Positions 8,612 to 16,839 of a stretch of 64,000 bases of DNA are shown here, piece by piece. Below the pieces are notes generated by a model. The model saw nothing but the letters and a program-made list of their open reading frames with translations, had not been told where the DNA came from and made no database searches. Source of the stretch: Microbacterium amylolyticum (GTDB taxonomy: Bacteria > Actinomycetota > Actinomycetes > Actinomycetales > Microbacteriaceae); assembly GCF_011046975.1 (NCBI RefSeq), contig NZ_CP049253.1:1798001-1862000 (forward strand), written 5' to 3'. Position 1 is the first letter of the stretch; the number at the start of each line of letters is the position of its first letter. The position numbers and the translations under genes are program-made.

Positions 8612-10090
8612 ATGACCGACGGAATCGACCTGCTCGCGCTGCGCGATCGGGCGGCTGAGTGCCGCATTGTCGTCATCGGCGGCGGAATCGGCGGGCTTGT
8701 CTCTGCGCTGGAGTTCGCCAAGCTCGGCATACGCGTGACGGTTCTCGAGGCCGCGGAGCACTGCGGAGGCGCACTCCGTTCCGGTGAGGTCGCCGGGCTC
8801 ACCCTGGACCTTGGCGCCGAGAGCTTTGCTACGCGCGGCGGCCACGTTGCGGCGCTGATCGAGGAACTCGGGCTGAGCGACGATGTCGTTTCTCCGGAAC
8901 ATGGCGTTGGCGGCGCGTGGGTGGCCGGCATCCCGGGGGTGGGCGCGGCACCGTTACCGCGCGGCGGTGTTCTCGGCATCCCTGGCAACCCCTTCGCAGA
9001 CGATGTGCGGCGCGTGATCGGCTGGGGCGGCGCCTGGCGCGCATACCTCGACCGTCTTCGTCCCGTGCTCACGATCGGGCACGCGAGTTCGCTCGGAAAG
9101 CTGGTTCGATCGCGACTTGGAACGCGTGTTCTCGACCGCCTCGTCGCGCCCGTCACGAGCGGTGTGTACTCAGCGTCGCCCGACGACATCGATCCCGATG
9201 TGGCGGCCCCCGGCCTGAACACGGCCATCACCCGCGCCGGCTCTCTAACCGGCGCTGTGCTCGACCTCTCGTCGCAGCGCGCGAGCGCACCCGGAGGGGC
9301 GGTGCAGGGCCTGAGCGGCGGAATGTACCGCCTCGTCGCGGCTCTCGTGGAACGAATCGAGCACCTCGGCGGCGAGGTGCGTACGTCGGTCCCCGTTGCG
9401 GAGCTGATGCGCGACGGCGAGGGGTGGATCGTCCGCTGCGAGGCGATTGAGGGGCACGACGAGGAGTCCGAGACCATCGCGGCGGACGCCGTTGTTGTCG
9501 CAACGGACGAGAAGACGGCGCGGGAGCTCATCGCCCCGCACACGGACGGTGCGCTCAGCGCGCTGCCGCCGGTGGCCGGCCCCGTTGTCGACATTGTCAC
9601 CCTCGTCGTGCGCAGTCCGGCTCTCGTTGACGCACCGCGCGGAACGGGCGTTCTCACAGTTCCCGGATCCCACCGTGCGAAAGCGCTCACTCACGCGAGC
9701 GCCAAGTGGGCCTGGGTCCGCGAACAGGCGGGAGCGGGCGTTCACGTCATTCGCGTGTCGTTCGGCACGGCATCTGAACAACCGGCGACGGACGGCCTGA
9801 CACCCGACAACGCCGCGCTTCTTGCTCTGGAGGAGGCCAGTTCGCTGCTCGGGGTTGCTCTGACCCGCCAGCAGTTGCTCGGGCACCGCACCGAACGCTA
9901 CGCACAGTCGCAGCCCGCCGCCATGATCGGACTGCGCGAACAAACGGACGCGGCACGCGCCGCGATCCGCAGTGCGCGGCACGTGGGATCTGTCGGCGCC
10001 TGGCTGTCCGGAACGGGCCTCGCTCAGGTCGTTCCTGACGCGATCGAGGAGGCCGATCGCGTGCGCCGGGCCCTCCTTTTTGCCCCGTGA
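8612..10090 (+). CDS. cgoX: Coproporphyrinogen III / protoporphyrinogen oxidase (HemY-type)
   Basis: An FAD-dependent oxidase. In actinobacteria with ChdC the HemY-type enzyme oxidises coproporphyrinogen III to coproporphyrin III rather than acting on protoporphyrinogen IX, hence the cgoX name. The dinucleotide-binding fold is at the N-terminus (IVVIGGGIGGLVSALEFAKLG, followed by a Glu at the end of the second strand, VLEAAEHCGGAL). A C-terminal FAD-binding block reads GSVGAWLSGTGLAQVV. The 492-residue length is normal. It is directly coupled to hemE upstream. The hemG/hemY names are older synonyms. Confidence 0.92.
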   Translation: MTDGIDLLALRDRAAECRIVVIGGGIGGLVSALEFAKLGIRVTVLEAAEHCGGALRSGEVAGLTLDLGAESFATRGGHVAALIEELGLSDDVVSPEHGVGGAWVAGIPGVGAAPLPRGGVLGIPGNPFADDVRRVIGWGGAWRAYLDRLRPVLTIGHASSLGKLVRSRLGTRVLDRLVAPVTSGVYSASPDDIDPDVAAPGLNTAITRAGSLTGAVLDLSSQRASAPGGAVQGLSGGMYRLVAALVERIEHLGGEVRTSVPVAELMRDGEGWIVRCEAIEGHDEESETIAADAVVVATDEKTARELIAPHTDGALSALPPVAGPVVDIVTLVVRSPALVDAPRGTGVLTVPGSHRAKALTHASAKWAWVREQAGAGVHVIRVSFGTASEQPATDGLTPDNAALLALEEASSLLGVALTRQQLLGHRTERYAQSQPAAMIGLREQTDAARAAIRSARHVGSVGAWLSGTGLAQVVPDAIEEADRVRRALLFAP

Positions 10091-10185
10091 CCTGACGCAT
10101 CGCCACGGCGGAGGCGAGGATTCTCCTCATATGCCCTAACGTGGAAGCGCGAGATGGCGTCAACGTCTGACGGAGGGGAACCGAC

Positions 10186-10503
10186 ATGCGAGGAAAGATC
10201 GGGCTGGTTGTCGGCCTGGGCATCGGATACGTGCTCGGAACGCGTGCGGGACGCGCGCGCTACGAGCAGATCAAGCAGCAGGCCCAGAAGGTATGGGAAC
10301 TTGAGCCTGTTCAGAAGCAGGTCGACAAGGCGAAAGATCTTGCCGCGAACAGCGCGATGGCCGTTCCGCGTGCCGCATGGGCCGGGGTCGTCAAGATCGT
10401 GAAGGTCGTCTCTGACAGTCAGAGCACGCCTAGCGAAAAGGCGGAAGCCAGCCGCAAGGTTGCCGATGAAACGGCAGACGACATCAAGAAGGCCGCGAGC
10501 TGA
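10186..10503 (+). CDS. Small YtxH-like membrane-anchored protein
   Basis: A 105-residue protein with a short glycine-rich hydrophobic N-terminus (IGLVVGLGIGYVLGTRAGRARY) followed by a charged, probably helical tail ending KKAAS. This is the layout of YtxH-like stress/envelope proteins. GGAGGGG lies 8 bases upstream of the ATG. It overlaps the next gene by one base. Together with the following two genes it forms a three-gene envelope block between cgoX and chdC. No enzymatic function is suggested. Confidence 0.65.
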   Translation: MRGKIGLVVGLGIGYVLGTRAGRARYEQIKQQAQKVWELEPVQKQVDKAKDLAANSAMAVPRAAWAGVVKIVKVVSDSQSTPSEKAEASRKVADETADDIKKAAS

Positions 10504-10928
10504 TGGCCAAGAAAACGCCTGGTCCGTCACCGATCCGCGATCGCGCCGACGACAGCTTGCTGTCCCTGATCGCCGACGTTCCCGAGCTGGTCAAGAATCT
10601 TCTCCGTGCCGAGTTCGCGGCGATCAAGACATATGCCATTCAGCTCATCAAACACGGTGGCTTCACCGCACTGTGGGCATTCGCCGCTCTCTTCTTCCTG
10701 TTCTGGACGATTCCGGCATTCCTGGCGTTTTTCACGATCTTCCTCGCGCTGTGGCTGCCCCTGTGGGCATCCGCGTTGATCGTGCTCGGCATCGGGGTGG
10801 TCATGATTGCCGTGTGCGGCATCTGTGCCTACCTCTTCCACATCCGGAAGATCCAGAAGCTGGAGAGCCCGGGAGCGGCCGCAAAGGCCGACGCCGCGAT
10901 CGTGAAGGAGTTTGCCGATGAGTTCTGA
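10503..10928 (+). CDS. Phage-holin-family (DUF1469 / Holin-X-like) membrane protein
   Basis: A 141-residue protein. The N-terminal amphipathic region (LLSLIADVPELVKNLLRAEF) is followed by two strong membrane segments (ALWAFAALFFLFWTIPAFLA and ALIVLGIGVVMIAVCGICAY). The family is named for resemblance to holins, but stand-alone chromosomal copies in actinobacteria are not phage genes and probably act in the envelope. No phage genes are nearby. Its 3' end overlaps the start of the next gene by 11 bases, so the two are translationally coupled. Confidence 0.75.
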   Translation: MAKKTPGPSPIRDRADDSLLSLIADVPELVKNLLRAEFAAIKTYAIQLIKHGGFTALWAFAALFFLFWTIPAFLAFFTIFLALWLPLWASALIVLGIGVVMIAVCGICAYLFHIRKIQKLESPGAAAKADAAIVKEFADEF

Positions 10929-11187
10929 GCACGCACCCACCGTTGTGCCGAGCGGCATCTCCGACCCCGTTCAGCTGGCACGCGCCGAGCTGAAGGCGGC
11001 GCTCGCGGCGATCGAGCAGAAGTCGAACTTCCCGCGACGTGCGGAAGAAGCTGCCAACCGCGCGGTCGAGAACGCAAAAGCACTCGCCGCACGTCGGCCT
11101 GCGGTTGCGCTTGTCGGCATCATCGCGCTTGCCGCGTCAGCCGGAACCGCTGTGTGGGGCATCGCCCGCATCGCGTCGCGCCGATAG
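10918..11187 (+). CDS. DUF3618-like small membrane protein
   Basis: An 89-residue protein with an N-terminal DPVQLARAELKAALAAIEQK helix, a middle basic region and one C-terminal membrane segment (VALVGIIALAASAGTAVWGI). The pattern fits DUF3618, a family often next to DUF1469 holin-like genes. I chose the ATG at 10918, inside the end of the preceding gene; an alternative start 6 bases earlier is possible. It closes the envelope block before chdC, with a 69-base gap. Confidence 0.6.
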   Translation: MSSEHAPTVVPSGISDPVQLARAELKAALAAIEQKSNFPRRAEEAANRAVENAKALAARRPAVALVGIIALAASAGTAVWGIARIASRR

Positions 11188-11256
11188 GCAGTTACGGCAC
11201 CACACCCGATCCATCACGATTACGGCATGTAAGGGTCGGGGGCGCATGATGGGGGC

Positions 11257-11934
11257 ATGGCCGATTTCGTTGCTCCCTCCGGCGATAACTACAGTCTGTG
11301 GACCGTCTGGCGGCGGGACCCTCATCATCCCGTTCTGACGGACGACACGGCGGAACTCGACGCCCTTGTTTCGCAGCTCGCTGCGGAGGGCGTCACCGTT
11401 CGTGGTTTCTACGATGTCAGTGGCATGCGCGCCGACGCCGATCTGATGATCTGGCTGCACGGTGCCGTTCCAGAAGATCTCCAAAAGGCGACCCGTCGTC
11501 TCCGTCGCACGGAGCTGTTGCAGAACCTGCTGCCCACGTGGCACGCCATGGCAGTGCACCGCGACGCCGAATTCAATAAGCGTCATGTTCCCGGGTATCT
11601 GCGCGGCGAGCAGGCCCGCGGCTGGCTCACGGTTTATCCCTTCGTGCGCAGCTATGAGTGGTATTTGCTGCCCGATGCTGAGCGTCGCGAGATGCTCGCC
11701 GATCACGGCCGCAAGGGCTCCGTTTTCACCAACGTCGTTGCTAACACGATGGCGTCGTTCGCCCTCGGCGACTACGAGTGGATGCTTCCGCTGGAATCCG
11801 ACGACCTCACAGCGCTCGTCGACATGATGCGCGAGCTGCGGTACACCGAGGCGCGACGCCACGTTCGCGAGGAGGTGCCGTTCTACACCGGGCGGCGGAT
11901 CCCCGTGTCCGACATCGCTGAGGTTCTCCGGTAG
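11257..11934 (+). CDS. chdC: Coproheme decarboxylase (HemQ-type, chlorite-dismutase fold)
   Basis: The last step of the coproporphyrin-dependent heme pathway: oxidative decarboxylation of coproheme to heme b with hydrogen peroxide. The 225-residue length fits actinobacterial ChdC. Family blocks are FYDVSGMRADADLMIWLHG, YPFVRSYEWYLLP (containing the candidate redox tyrosine) and a likely proximal histidine in MLADHGRKG. A DYEWMLPLESDDL stretch and REEVPFYTGRR are near the C-terminus. It is followed 8 bases later by hemC. Its presence shows the organism uses the coproheme branch, so a coproporphyrin ferrochelatase must be encoded elsewhere. Confidence 0.93.
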   Translation: MADFVAPSGDNYSLWTVWRRDPHHPVLTDDTAELDALVSQLAAEGVTVRGFYDVSGMRADADLMIWLHGAVPEDLQKATRRLRRTELLQNLLPTWHAMAVHRDAEFNKRHVPGYLRGEQARGWLTVYPFVRSYEWYLLPDAERREMLADHGRKGSVFTNVVANTMASFALGDYEWMLPLESDDLTALVDMMRELRYTEARRHVREEVPFYTGRRIPVSDIAEVLR

Positions 11935-11942
11935 GACGCGGC

Positions 11943-12965
11943 ATGTCAGACACCGCAATCCGGCTGGGAACGCGCCGCAGCAAATTGGCGATGGCACAGT
12001 CGGGCCTCGTCGCCCGCGACCTGGAACGCATCTCGGGCCGCACCGTCGAGCTCGTCCAGATCACCTCCGAGGGCGACACCAACCGCGCGTCGCTGGCGTC
12101 GCTCGGGGGCACCGGCGTTTTCGCCACCCGGCTCCGCGAGGCGCTGGCTGCCGGGGAGTGCGACCTTCTTGTGCACTCGCTGAAGGATCTCCCTGTCGCG
12201 CCCGCACCCGGACTCGTCATCCAGGCCACCCCGGCACGCGCCGACGCTCGCGACATCGTCATCACGCGCGACGGAACACCGCTGGATGCGATGCCGACGG
12301 GCGCGCGCGTGGGAACGGGATCGCCGCGCCGCATCGCGCAGGTGCTCCGCGCGAACCCCGGCGTCGAAACACACGACCTGCGCGGCAACATCGACTCGCG
12401 CATGGGGCGCGTGCGCGACGGCGAGTTGGACGCCGTGGTCCTTGCGGCGGCCGGAATCGGGCGCATTGATGCCGACGGGTCGACCATCGGCGGATTGCAC
12501 GCAGAACACCGTGATCTGGTGAGCTGGCCAACGGCAGCCGGGCAGGCGGCGTTGGCAATCGAAGCGCGTCAGGATGCCGATCCGCAGCTGCTCGCGTGGA
12601 TTGCCGAGCTGGACGATCCTGTGACGCGTTTCGCGGTCACCCTGGAACGCGAGTTGTTGGGCGCCATCGAAGCGGGGTGCCACGCTCCCGTTGGTGTTCA
12701 TGCGACCGTCGATGACCACGAGGTGCGCGTGCGCGCCGATGTGTACGGGGCGGAGGCGGCCAGCGACGTCTCGGAGGATGTTTCTGTTCCCCTGATCTCG
12801 CTTGACGCCCTGATCGAGGGGTATATTCAGGGGCGTGGCAGCGGCGAAGCTGTCGACCGCGACGGGCTCATCGCCCGCGCACGTGAGATCGGAAGCGACC
12901 TCGCGCGTCGACTGCTGGACAACGGGGCAGCCGACATCGTGACGAGAGAGGCCCCCACCTCATGA
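11943..12965 (+). CDS. hemC: Hydroxymethylbilane synthase (porphobilinogen deaminase)
   Basis: Polymerises four porphobilinogen units into hydroxymethylbilane on a dipyrromethane cofactor. The cofactor cysteine is Cys246 in ELLGAIEAGCHAPVGVHA. The N-terminal IRLGTRRSKLAMAQS, the HSLKDLP block and the RVGTGSPRRIAQ arginines are intact. Length (340 residues) is normal or slightly long at the C-terminus. The stop overlaps the hemD start by 4 bases, so the two are translationally coupled. Confidence 0.97.
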   Translation: MSDTAIRLGTRRSKLAMAQSGLVARDLERISGRTVELVQITSEGDTNRASLASLGGTGVFATRLREALAAGECDLLVHSLKDLPVAPAPGLVIQATPARADARDIVITRDGTPLDAMPTGARVGTGSPRRIAQVLRANPGVETHDLRGNIDSRMGRVRDGELDAVVLAAAGIGRIDADGSTIGGLHAEHRDLVSWPTAAGQAALAIEARQDADPQLLAWIAELDDPVTRFAVTLERELLGAIEAGCHAPVGVHATVDDHEVRVRADVYGAEAASDVSEDVSVPLISLDALIEGYIQGRGSGEAVDRDGLIARAREIGSDLARRLLDNGAADIVTREAPTS

Positions 12966-13807
12966 CAATCGAAGCCAAAGCAGGTAAGCCCCTGACTGGC
13001 TGGCGCGTGCTCGTGCCGCGTGGGGGACCCTGGGGAGACGGTGTTGCCGCCACGTTGCGGTCCAAGGGCGCCGTCCCCGTTGTGTCGCCGCTGATCAACT
13101 TCGCGCCGACGGAAGATACGGCCGCGCTCGAACAGGCGCTCGCCGATCTCGCCGCCGGACGATACGCGTGGTTGACGGTCACGAGCGCAACCACGGTAGA
13201 CGTCCTGTACGCCTATCGCGCACGGATTCCCGAAACGACGAAAATCGCGGCGGTTGGCGAGACAACGGCGGCCGCGCTCAAGGCCGTCGGCTATCCCGTC
13301 AGCCTTGTGCCCGAGCGCGATAACTCGGCGGCAGGCCTGGCCGAACAGCTCATCGCGATCGAAAAAGAGCCCGTCAGCGTCCTGGCACTCCGCAGTGAAA
13401 TCGCGAAGCCCGTTTTGACCGACCGGCTGCGCGCCGCCGGTCACGAGGTGGGCAGTGTTGTGGCGTATCGGACGATCGGTGTTCCCGCCACGGAGCGCGC
13501 GCTGCGTGATGTGAACAACGGGCGGATCAACGCGATCCTCGTCACGAGTGGTTCCGTTGCGTGGCAGGTCCGCGAACAGTTCCCCGTGATCCCCGATCAG
13601 ACGATCATCGCGGCGATCGGGCCGCAGACGGCCCGTGATGCGAAGGCCGATGGCCTTCCGATTCAGGTCGTCGCGCCGAGCCGGTCGATCTCGTCGCTGA
13701 TCGATGCTCTCGCCGACATCCCGGTTCCCGCGCCGACACCCGAGGCGCTCTCGGTGCCGAACACCGGAGCGGTCGATGTGGCCGACGTGCCGAAGAAGAA
13801 GGACTAG
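12962..13807 (+). CDS. hemD: Uroporphyrinogen-III synthase
   Basis: Cyclises hydroxymethylbilane with inversion of ring D. The 281-residue single-domain protein starts WRVLVPRGGPWGDGVAATL and shows the usual weak family pattern: PLINFAPTED, WLTVTSATTVDVLY and a late LVTSGSVAWQVREQF followed by IAAIGPQTARDA. Sequence conservation in this family is low, so its position in the hem operon (4-base overlap with hemC, 1-base gap to hemB) is important support. There is no fused methyltransferase domain. The C-terminal 30 residues are proline-rich and probably disordered. Confidence 0.9.
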   Translation: MTIEAKAGKPLTGWRVLVPRGGPWGDGVAATLRSKGAVPVVSPLINFAPTEDTAALEQALADLAAGRYAWLTVTSATTVDVLYAYRARIPETTKIAAVGETTAAALKAVGYPVSLVPERDNSAAGLAEQLIAIEKEPVSVLALRSEIAKPVLTDRLRAAGHEVGSVVAYRTIGVPATERALRDVNNGRINAILVTSGSVAWQVREQFPVIPDQTIIAAIGPQTARDAKADGLPIQVVAPSRSISSLIDALADIPVPAPTPEALSVPNTGAVDVADVPKKKD

Positions 13808-13808
13808 C

Positions 13809-14792
13809 GTGTCGTTCCCCACGCACCGCCCCCGCCGGTTGCGCACCTCCGCCCCCGTGCGGCGTCTGATGCGCGAAACGCACCTGGTTCCCTCGCAGCT
13901 GGTTCTTCCGGCGTTCGTACGCGAGGGCATCGACGCTCCTCAGCCGATCAGCTCCATGCCCGGCCAGCAGCAGCACACGCTGGACTCCCTGCGCCGCGCT
14001 GCAGCCGAAGCAGCCGAGGCGGGGGTCGGTGGCATCATGCTCTTCGGCGTCCCCTCCGTGCGGGACGCGATCGGATCGGGCGCCGATGATCCGACCGGTA
14101 TCCTCAACGTCGCCACGTCCGCGGTGATCGAAGAGGTGGGCGACGCCATCGTCGTGCAGACCGATCTGTGCCTCGACGAGTTCACCGACCACGGTCACTG
14201 CGGCGTTTTGACGGCGGGCGGCGCCGTCGACAACGATGCGACGCTCGATCGCTATGCCGCCATGGCCATCGCCCAAGCCGAAGCCGGCTCGCACCTGCTC
14301 GGCCTGTCGGGAATGATGGACGGCCAGACGGCCGTTGTGCGCCAGGCGTTGGACGGGGCGGGCTTCTCCGACACGATCATCCTCGCCTATTCGGCGAAGT
14401 ACGCGGGGGCGTTCTACGGACCCTTCCGTGAAGCCGTGGACTCGCAGCTGACCGGGGACCGCCGCACGTACCAGATGGACGCAGCAAACGCGCGAGAGGG
14501 CGTGCGCGAAGCCCTTCTCGATGTGGAGGAGGGCGCCGACATCGTCATGGTCAAGCCGGGTCTTCCGTATCTCGACGTTCTGGCCGACGTGCGCGCTGCT
14601 GTCGACGTTCCCGTGTGGGCGTACCAGGTTTCCGGTGAGTACTCGATGATCGAGGCTGCGGCAGAAAAGGGGTGGATCGATCGCCGAGCCACGATGACCG
14701 ATTCGCTGCTGGCATTCCGTCGCGCGGGAGCCGATGCCATCCTGACGTATGCGGCAACAGAAGCCGCAGGCTGGTTGCGCGAAGACATCTGA
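13809..14792 (+). CDS. hemB: Porphobilinogen synthase (delta-aminolevulinate dehydratase)
   Basis: Condenses two 5-aminolevulinate molecules to porphobilinogen. Both Schiff-base lysine regions are present (ILAYSAKYAGAFYGPF and DIVMVKPGLPYLDVL). The metal-site loop reads DLCLDEFTDHGHC: Cys121 and Cys131 are kept, but the middle position of the three-cysteine zinc site is Asp123. I chose the GTG at 13809, one base after the hemD stop, giving 327 residues. The open frame extends upstream into hemD only as a shadow. A strong hairpin follows, so the hemE-to-hemB unit probably ends here. Confidence 0.95.
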   Translation: MSFPTHRPRRLRTSAPVRRLMRETHLVPSQLVLPAFVREGIDAPQPISSMPGQQQHTLDSLRRAAAEAAEAGVGGIMLFGVPSVRDAIGSGADDPTGILNVATSAVIEEVGDAIVVQTDLCLDEFTDHGHCGVLTAGGAVDNDATLDRYAAMAIAQAEAGSHLLGLSGMMDGQTAVVRQALDGAGFSDTIILAYSAKYAGAFYGPFREAVDSQLTGDRRTYQMDAANAREGVREALLDVEEGADIVMVKPGLPYLDVLADVRAAVDVPVWAYQVSGEYSMIEAAAEKGWIDRRATMTDSLLAFRRAGADAILTYAATEAAGWLREDI

Positions 14793-14815
14793 CGTGCAGG
14801 CGCCGCAGAACCGCC

Positions 14816-14856
14816 CAAACGGCACACGAAAATCACCGAATCGTGTGCCGTTTGGC
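14816..14856. terminator. Strong hairpin after hemB
   Basis: A perfect 15-base inverted repeat (CCAAACGGCACACGA at 14816-14830, complement at 14842-14856) with an 11-base A-rich loop begins 24 bases after the hemB stop. It separates the hem unit from the decayed one-carbon cluster. There is no T-run. Confidence 0.7.
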
Positions 14857-14961
14857 GCATCCTGCGCCGTTGTCGATGGTGTGCCTCGATACCCCTTCCG
14901 TTCGACGCATCCACACGGGTAGGGTCACCGGAACCGAGCACGTCGATCACTGTCGAAGGAG

Positions 14962-15060
14962 ATGGTGGCGATGTGTGGACGACCCGAACGCGCGGAGACG
15001 ATTGTCGTCGGCGCGGGCATAGTCGGGAGCGCGCTCGTGCGGCATCGGTCGGCTCTGTCC
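14962..15060 (+). pseudogene. Rossmann-fold (FAD/NAD-binding) N-terminal relic
   Basis: A short frame from the ATG at 14962 contains RAETIVVGAGIVGSALVRH, a GXGXXG dinucleotide-binding start typical of FAD-dependent amine/glycine-derivative oxidases. After about 30 codons the frame continues as out-of-frame sequence under the next gene. AAGGAG lies close upstream of the start. It looks like the first 25 or so residues of an oxidoreductase whose body has been deleted, at the head of the one-carbon cluster. Such enzymes commonly accompany GcvT-like and Fhs proteins, which supports the reading but does not prove it. Confidence 0.4.
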
Positions 15061-15094
15061 TGTGAGCGCGCCGGCGTTGGACAAGGAGGTCCTC

Positions 15095-15604
15095 ATGCAC
15101 GTCATCCCGGATCCGCGGATCCTGCTTTACCCGAGGCTACGGAAGTCACCGTTCTTCCACGCCTCACGGCAACACGGTGTGGCCATGTACAGCGTCTACA
15201 ACCACACGTACCACCCCCGCCACTACGGCGATCCTGTTGACGAATACTGGGCACTGGTCAACGGCGTCACGCTCTGGGATGTCGGCGTTGAACGCCAGAT
15301 CGAAATCACCGGGCCCGACGCCTTCACCTTTACGAACATGCTCGTGCCGCGTGACCTGTCCAAGTGCGCCGTCGGCTACTACTGGTTGCGCGAGTTCGAG
15401 CTGGGGGACATGCGCGTTTCACCGCGCCTCGAGAAGAACATCGGACTGGCCATGATGCCCACGTCTCTCGGCCACATCGGAAACGTCGTTCAGGTGCAGA
15501 CCCTGGAGGGCATCGTGCCCGCAACGGTTGTCCCCAAGCCGTTCATCGATCCCGACAAAGACGCACCGAAACAGGCCCTCCACGGCGAGGAGGTGGGTGG
15601 ATGA
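15095..15604 (+). pseudogene. GcvT/DmdA-like aminomethyltransferase with two in-frame internal deletions
   Basis: A continuous 169-residue frame with a strong AAGGAGGT site before the ATG at 15095. Residues 1 to about 90 match the N-terminus of GcvT-like demethylases (KSPFFHASRQHGVAMYSVYN and LWDVGVERQIEITGPDAFTF, ending MLVPRDLSKCAVG). The next 14 (YYWLREFELGDMRV) come from a region about 80 residues further on. SPRLEKNIGLAMMP to the end matches the family C-terminus. Full-length relatives are about 370 residues. The tetrahydrofolate-binding core is gone, so methyl-transfer activity is not expected. The stop overlaps the fhs start by 4 bases, so this was once a coupled demethylation/one-carbon unit. 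Confidence 0.7.
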
Positions 15605-16778
15605 GCTCCCGCATCAATAGCTTCGACATCGCTGCTCGCGCCACCCTTCTGCCCATTGGAGAGGTGGCGGCGGCGGCGGCGGGGATTCCCGACGAGTTCG
15701 TCGAGCCGTTCGGAACGGGCGTCGCCAAGATCGACCTGGCGGCCATCGACGCGATGAGCGATCGTCCCCGCGCAAAGTACGTGCTGGTGACGGCCGTGAC
15801 TCCGACGCCGCTGGGAGAGGGGAAGACAACGACAACGGCCCCGTGCGCGAAACGGGCTTCGACATCACGGCCGCGTCCGAGGTCATGGCCGCCCTCTCGC
15901 TCGCCACCTCCCTGCAGGATCTGCGCGCACGAATGGGGCGCATTGTCATCGGCTGGAACCGTTCCGGCGATCCGGTCACCGCCGAAGACATTCGCGGGGC
16001 CGGGGCGATGACCGTTCTGCTGAAACAGGCGCTACGGCCCAATCTGCTGCAGACCATCGAGCACACGCCCGCCTTCGTCCACTGCGGACCGTTTGGGAAC
16101 ATCGCAACCGGAAACTCGTCTGTTGTTGCCGATCTGATCGGATCGCGCGCCGGCGAATTCCTCGTCACTGAGGCGGGGTTCGCGGCCGATATGGGGGCCG
16201 AACGGTTCTTCAACATCAAGTGCCGCGTGTCCGGAATGGCGCCAGACGCCGCCGTGATCGTCACCACCGTGCGATCGATGAAGGCGCACTCAGGGCGCCA
16301 CCGGATCGTGGCAGGGAAACCCCTGCCCGAGGAACTGCTCGCCGAGAACCCCGGCGCTGCCGAGCTCGCGCGGCTCGTCGAAGAGGCCACGTCCGAGCCG
16401 ACATCGTTCGGGTTCCTTTACCCTGATGAGGCCACGCTTGTCGAAAAGGTCGAGGCCATTGCAACCGAGGTGTACGGCGCGGACGGCGTCGACATCAGTC
16501 CCCAGGCCGCGAAAGACCTTGCCGCGTTCGAGGCGCAGGGATTCGGGCACCTCCCCGTGTGTATCGCCAAAACCCATCTGTCGTTGTCGAGCGATCCGAA
16601 ACGCTCGGGCGCGCCCACCGGCTGGCGGCTCCCCGTGCGGGAAGTGCGGCTGTCGGCAGGAGCAGGTTTCGTCTACATGATCTGCGGTGATATGCGCACG
16701 ATGCCGGGGCTCGGCTCGGCCCCCGCCGCCGAACAGATCGACATCGACGAGAACGGCGATACCGTCGGGCTGTTCTAG
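15601..16778 (+). pseudogene. fhs: Formate--tetrahydrofolate ligase, broken by frameshifting deletion
   Basis: The family starts correctly from the ATG at 15601 and reaches the P-loop (TPTPLGEGKTTTT, about residue 77). The coding sequence then jumps, out of frame, to RETGFDITAASEVMA at about 15843, so roughly 150 residues are missing. A second, in-frame gap of about 60 residues lies between LPEELLAENPGA and AELARLVEEATSEP. The rest is well preserved to the normal end (IDIDENGDTVGLF). Intact enzymes are about 555 residues and convert formate plus THF and ATP to 10-formyl-THF. This copy cannot make a full enzyme. Confidence 0.85.
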
Positions 16779-16839
16779 GCCGCGCGATCGATTCCGTTCC
16801 GGTCGGCTGATCCGGGGATGGGCACGAGACAATGGGGGT

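Noticed and set aside
10503..10928. Holin-family gene as evidence of a prophage
   Set aside because: No lysin, structural or integrase gene is near, and the gene is coupled to two small envelope genes within the hem locus.
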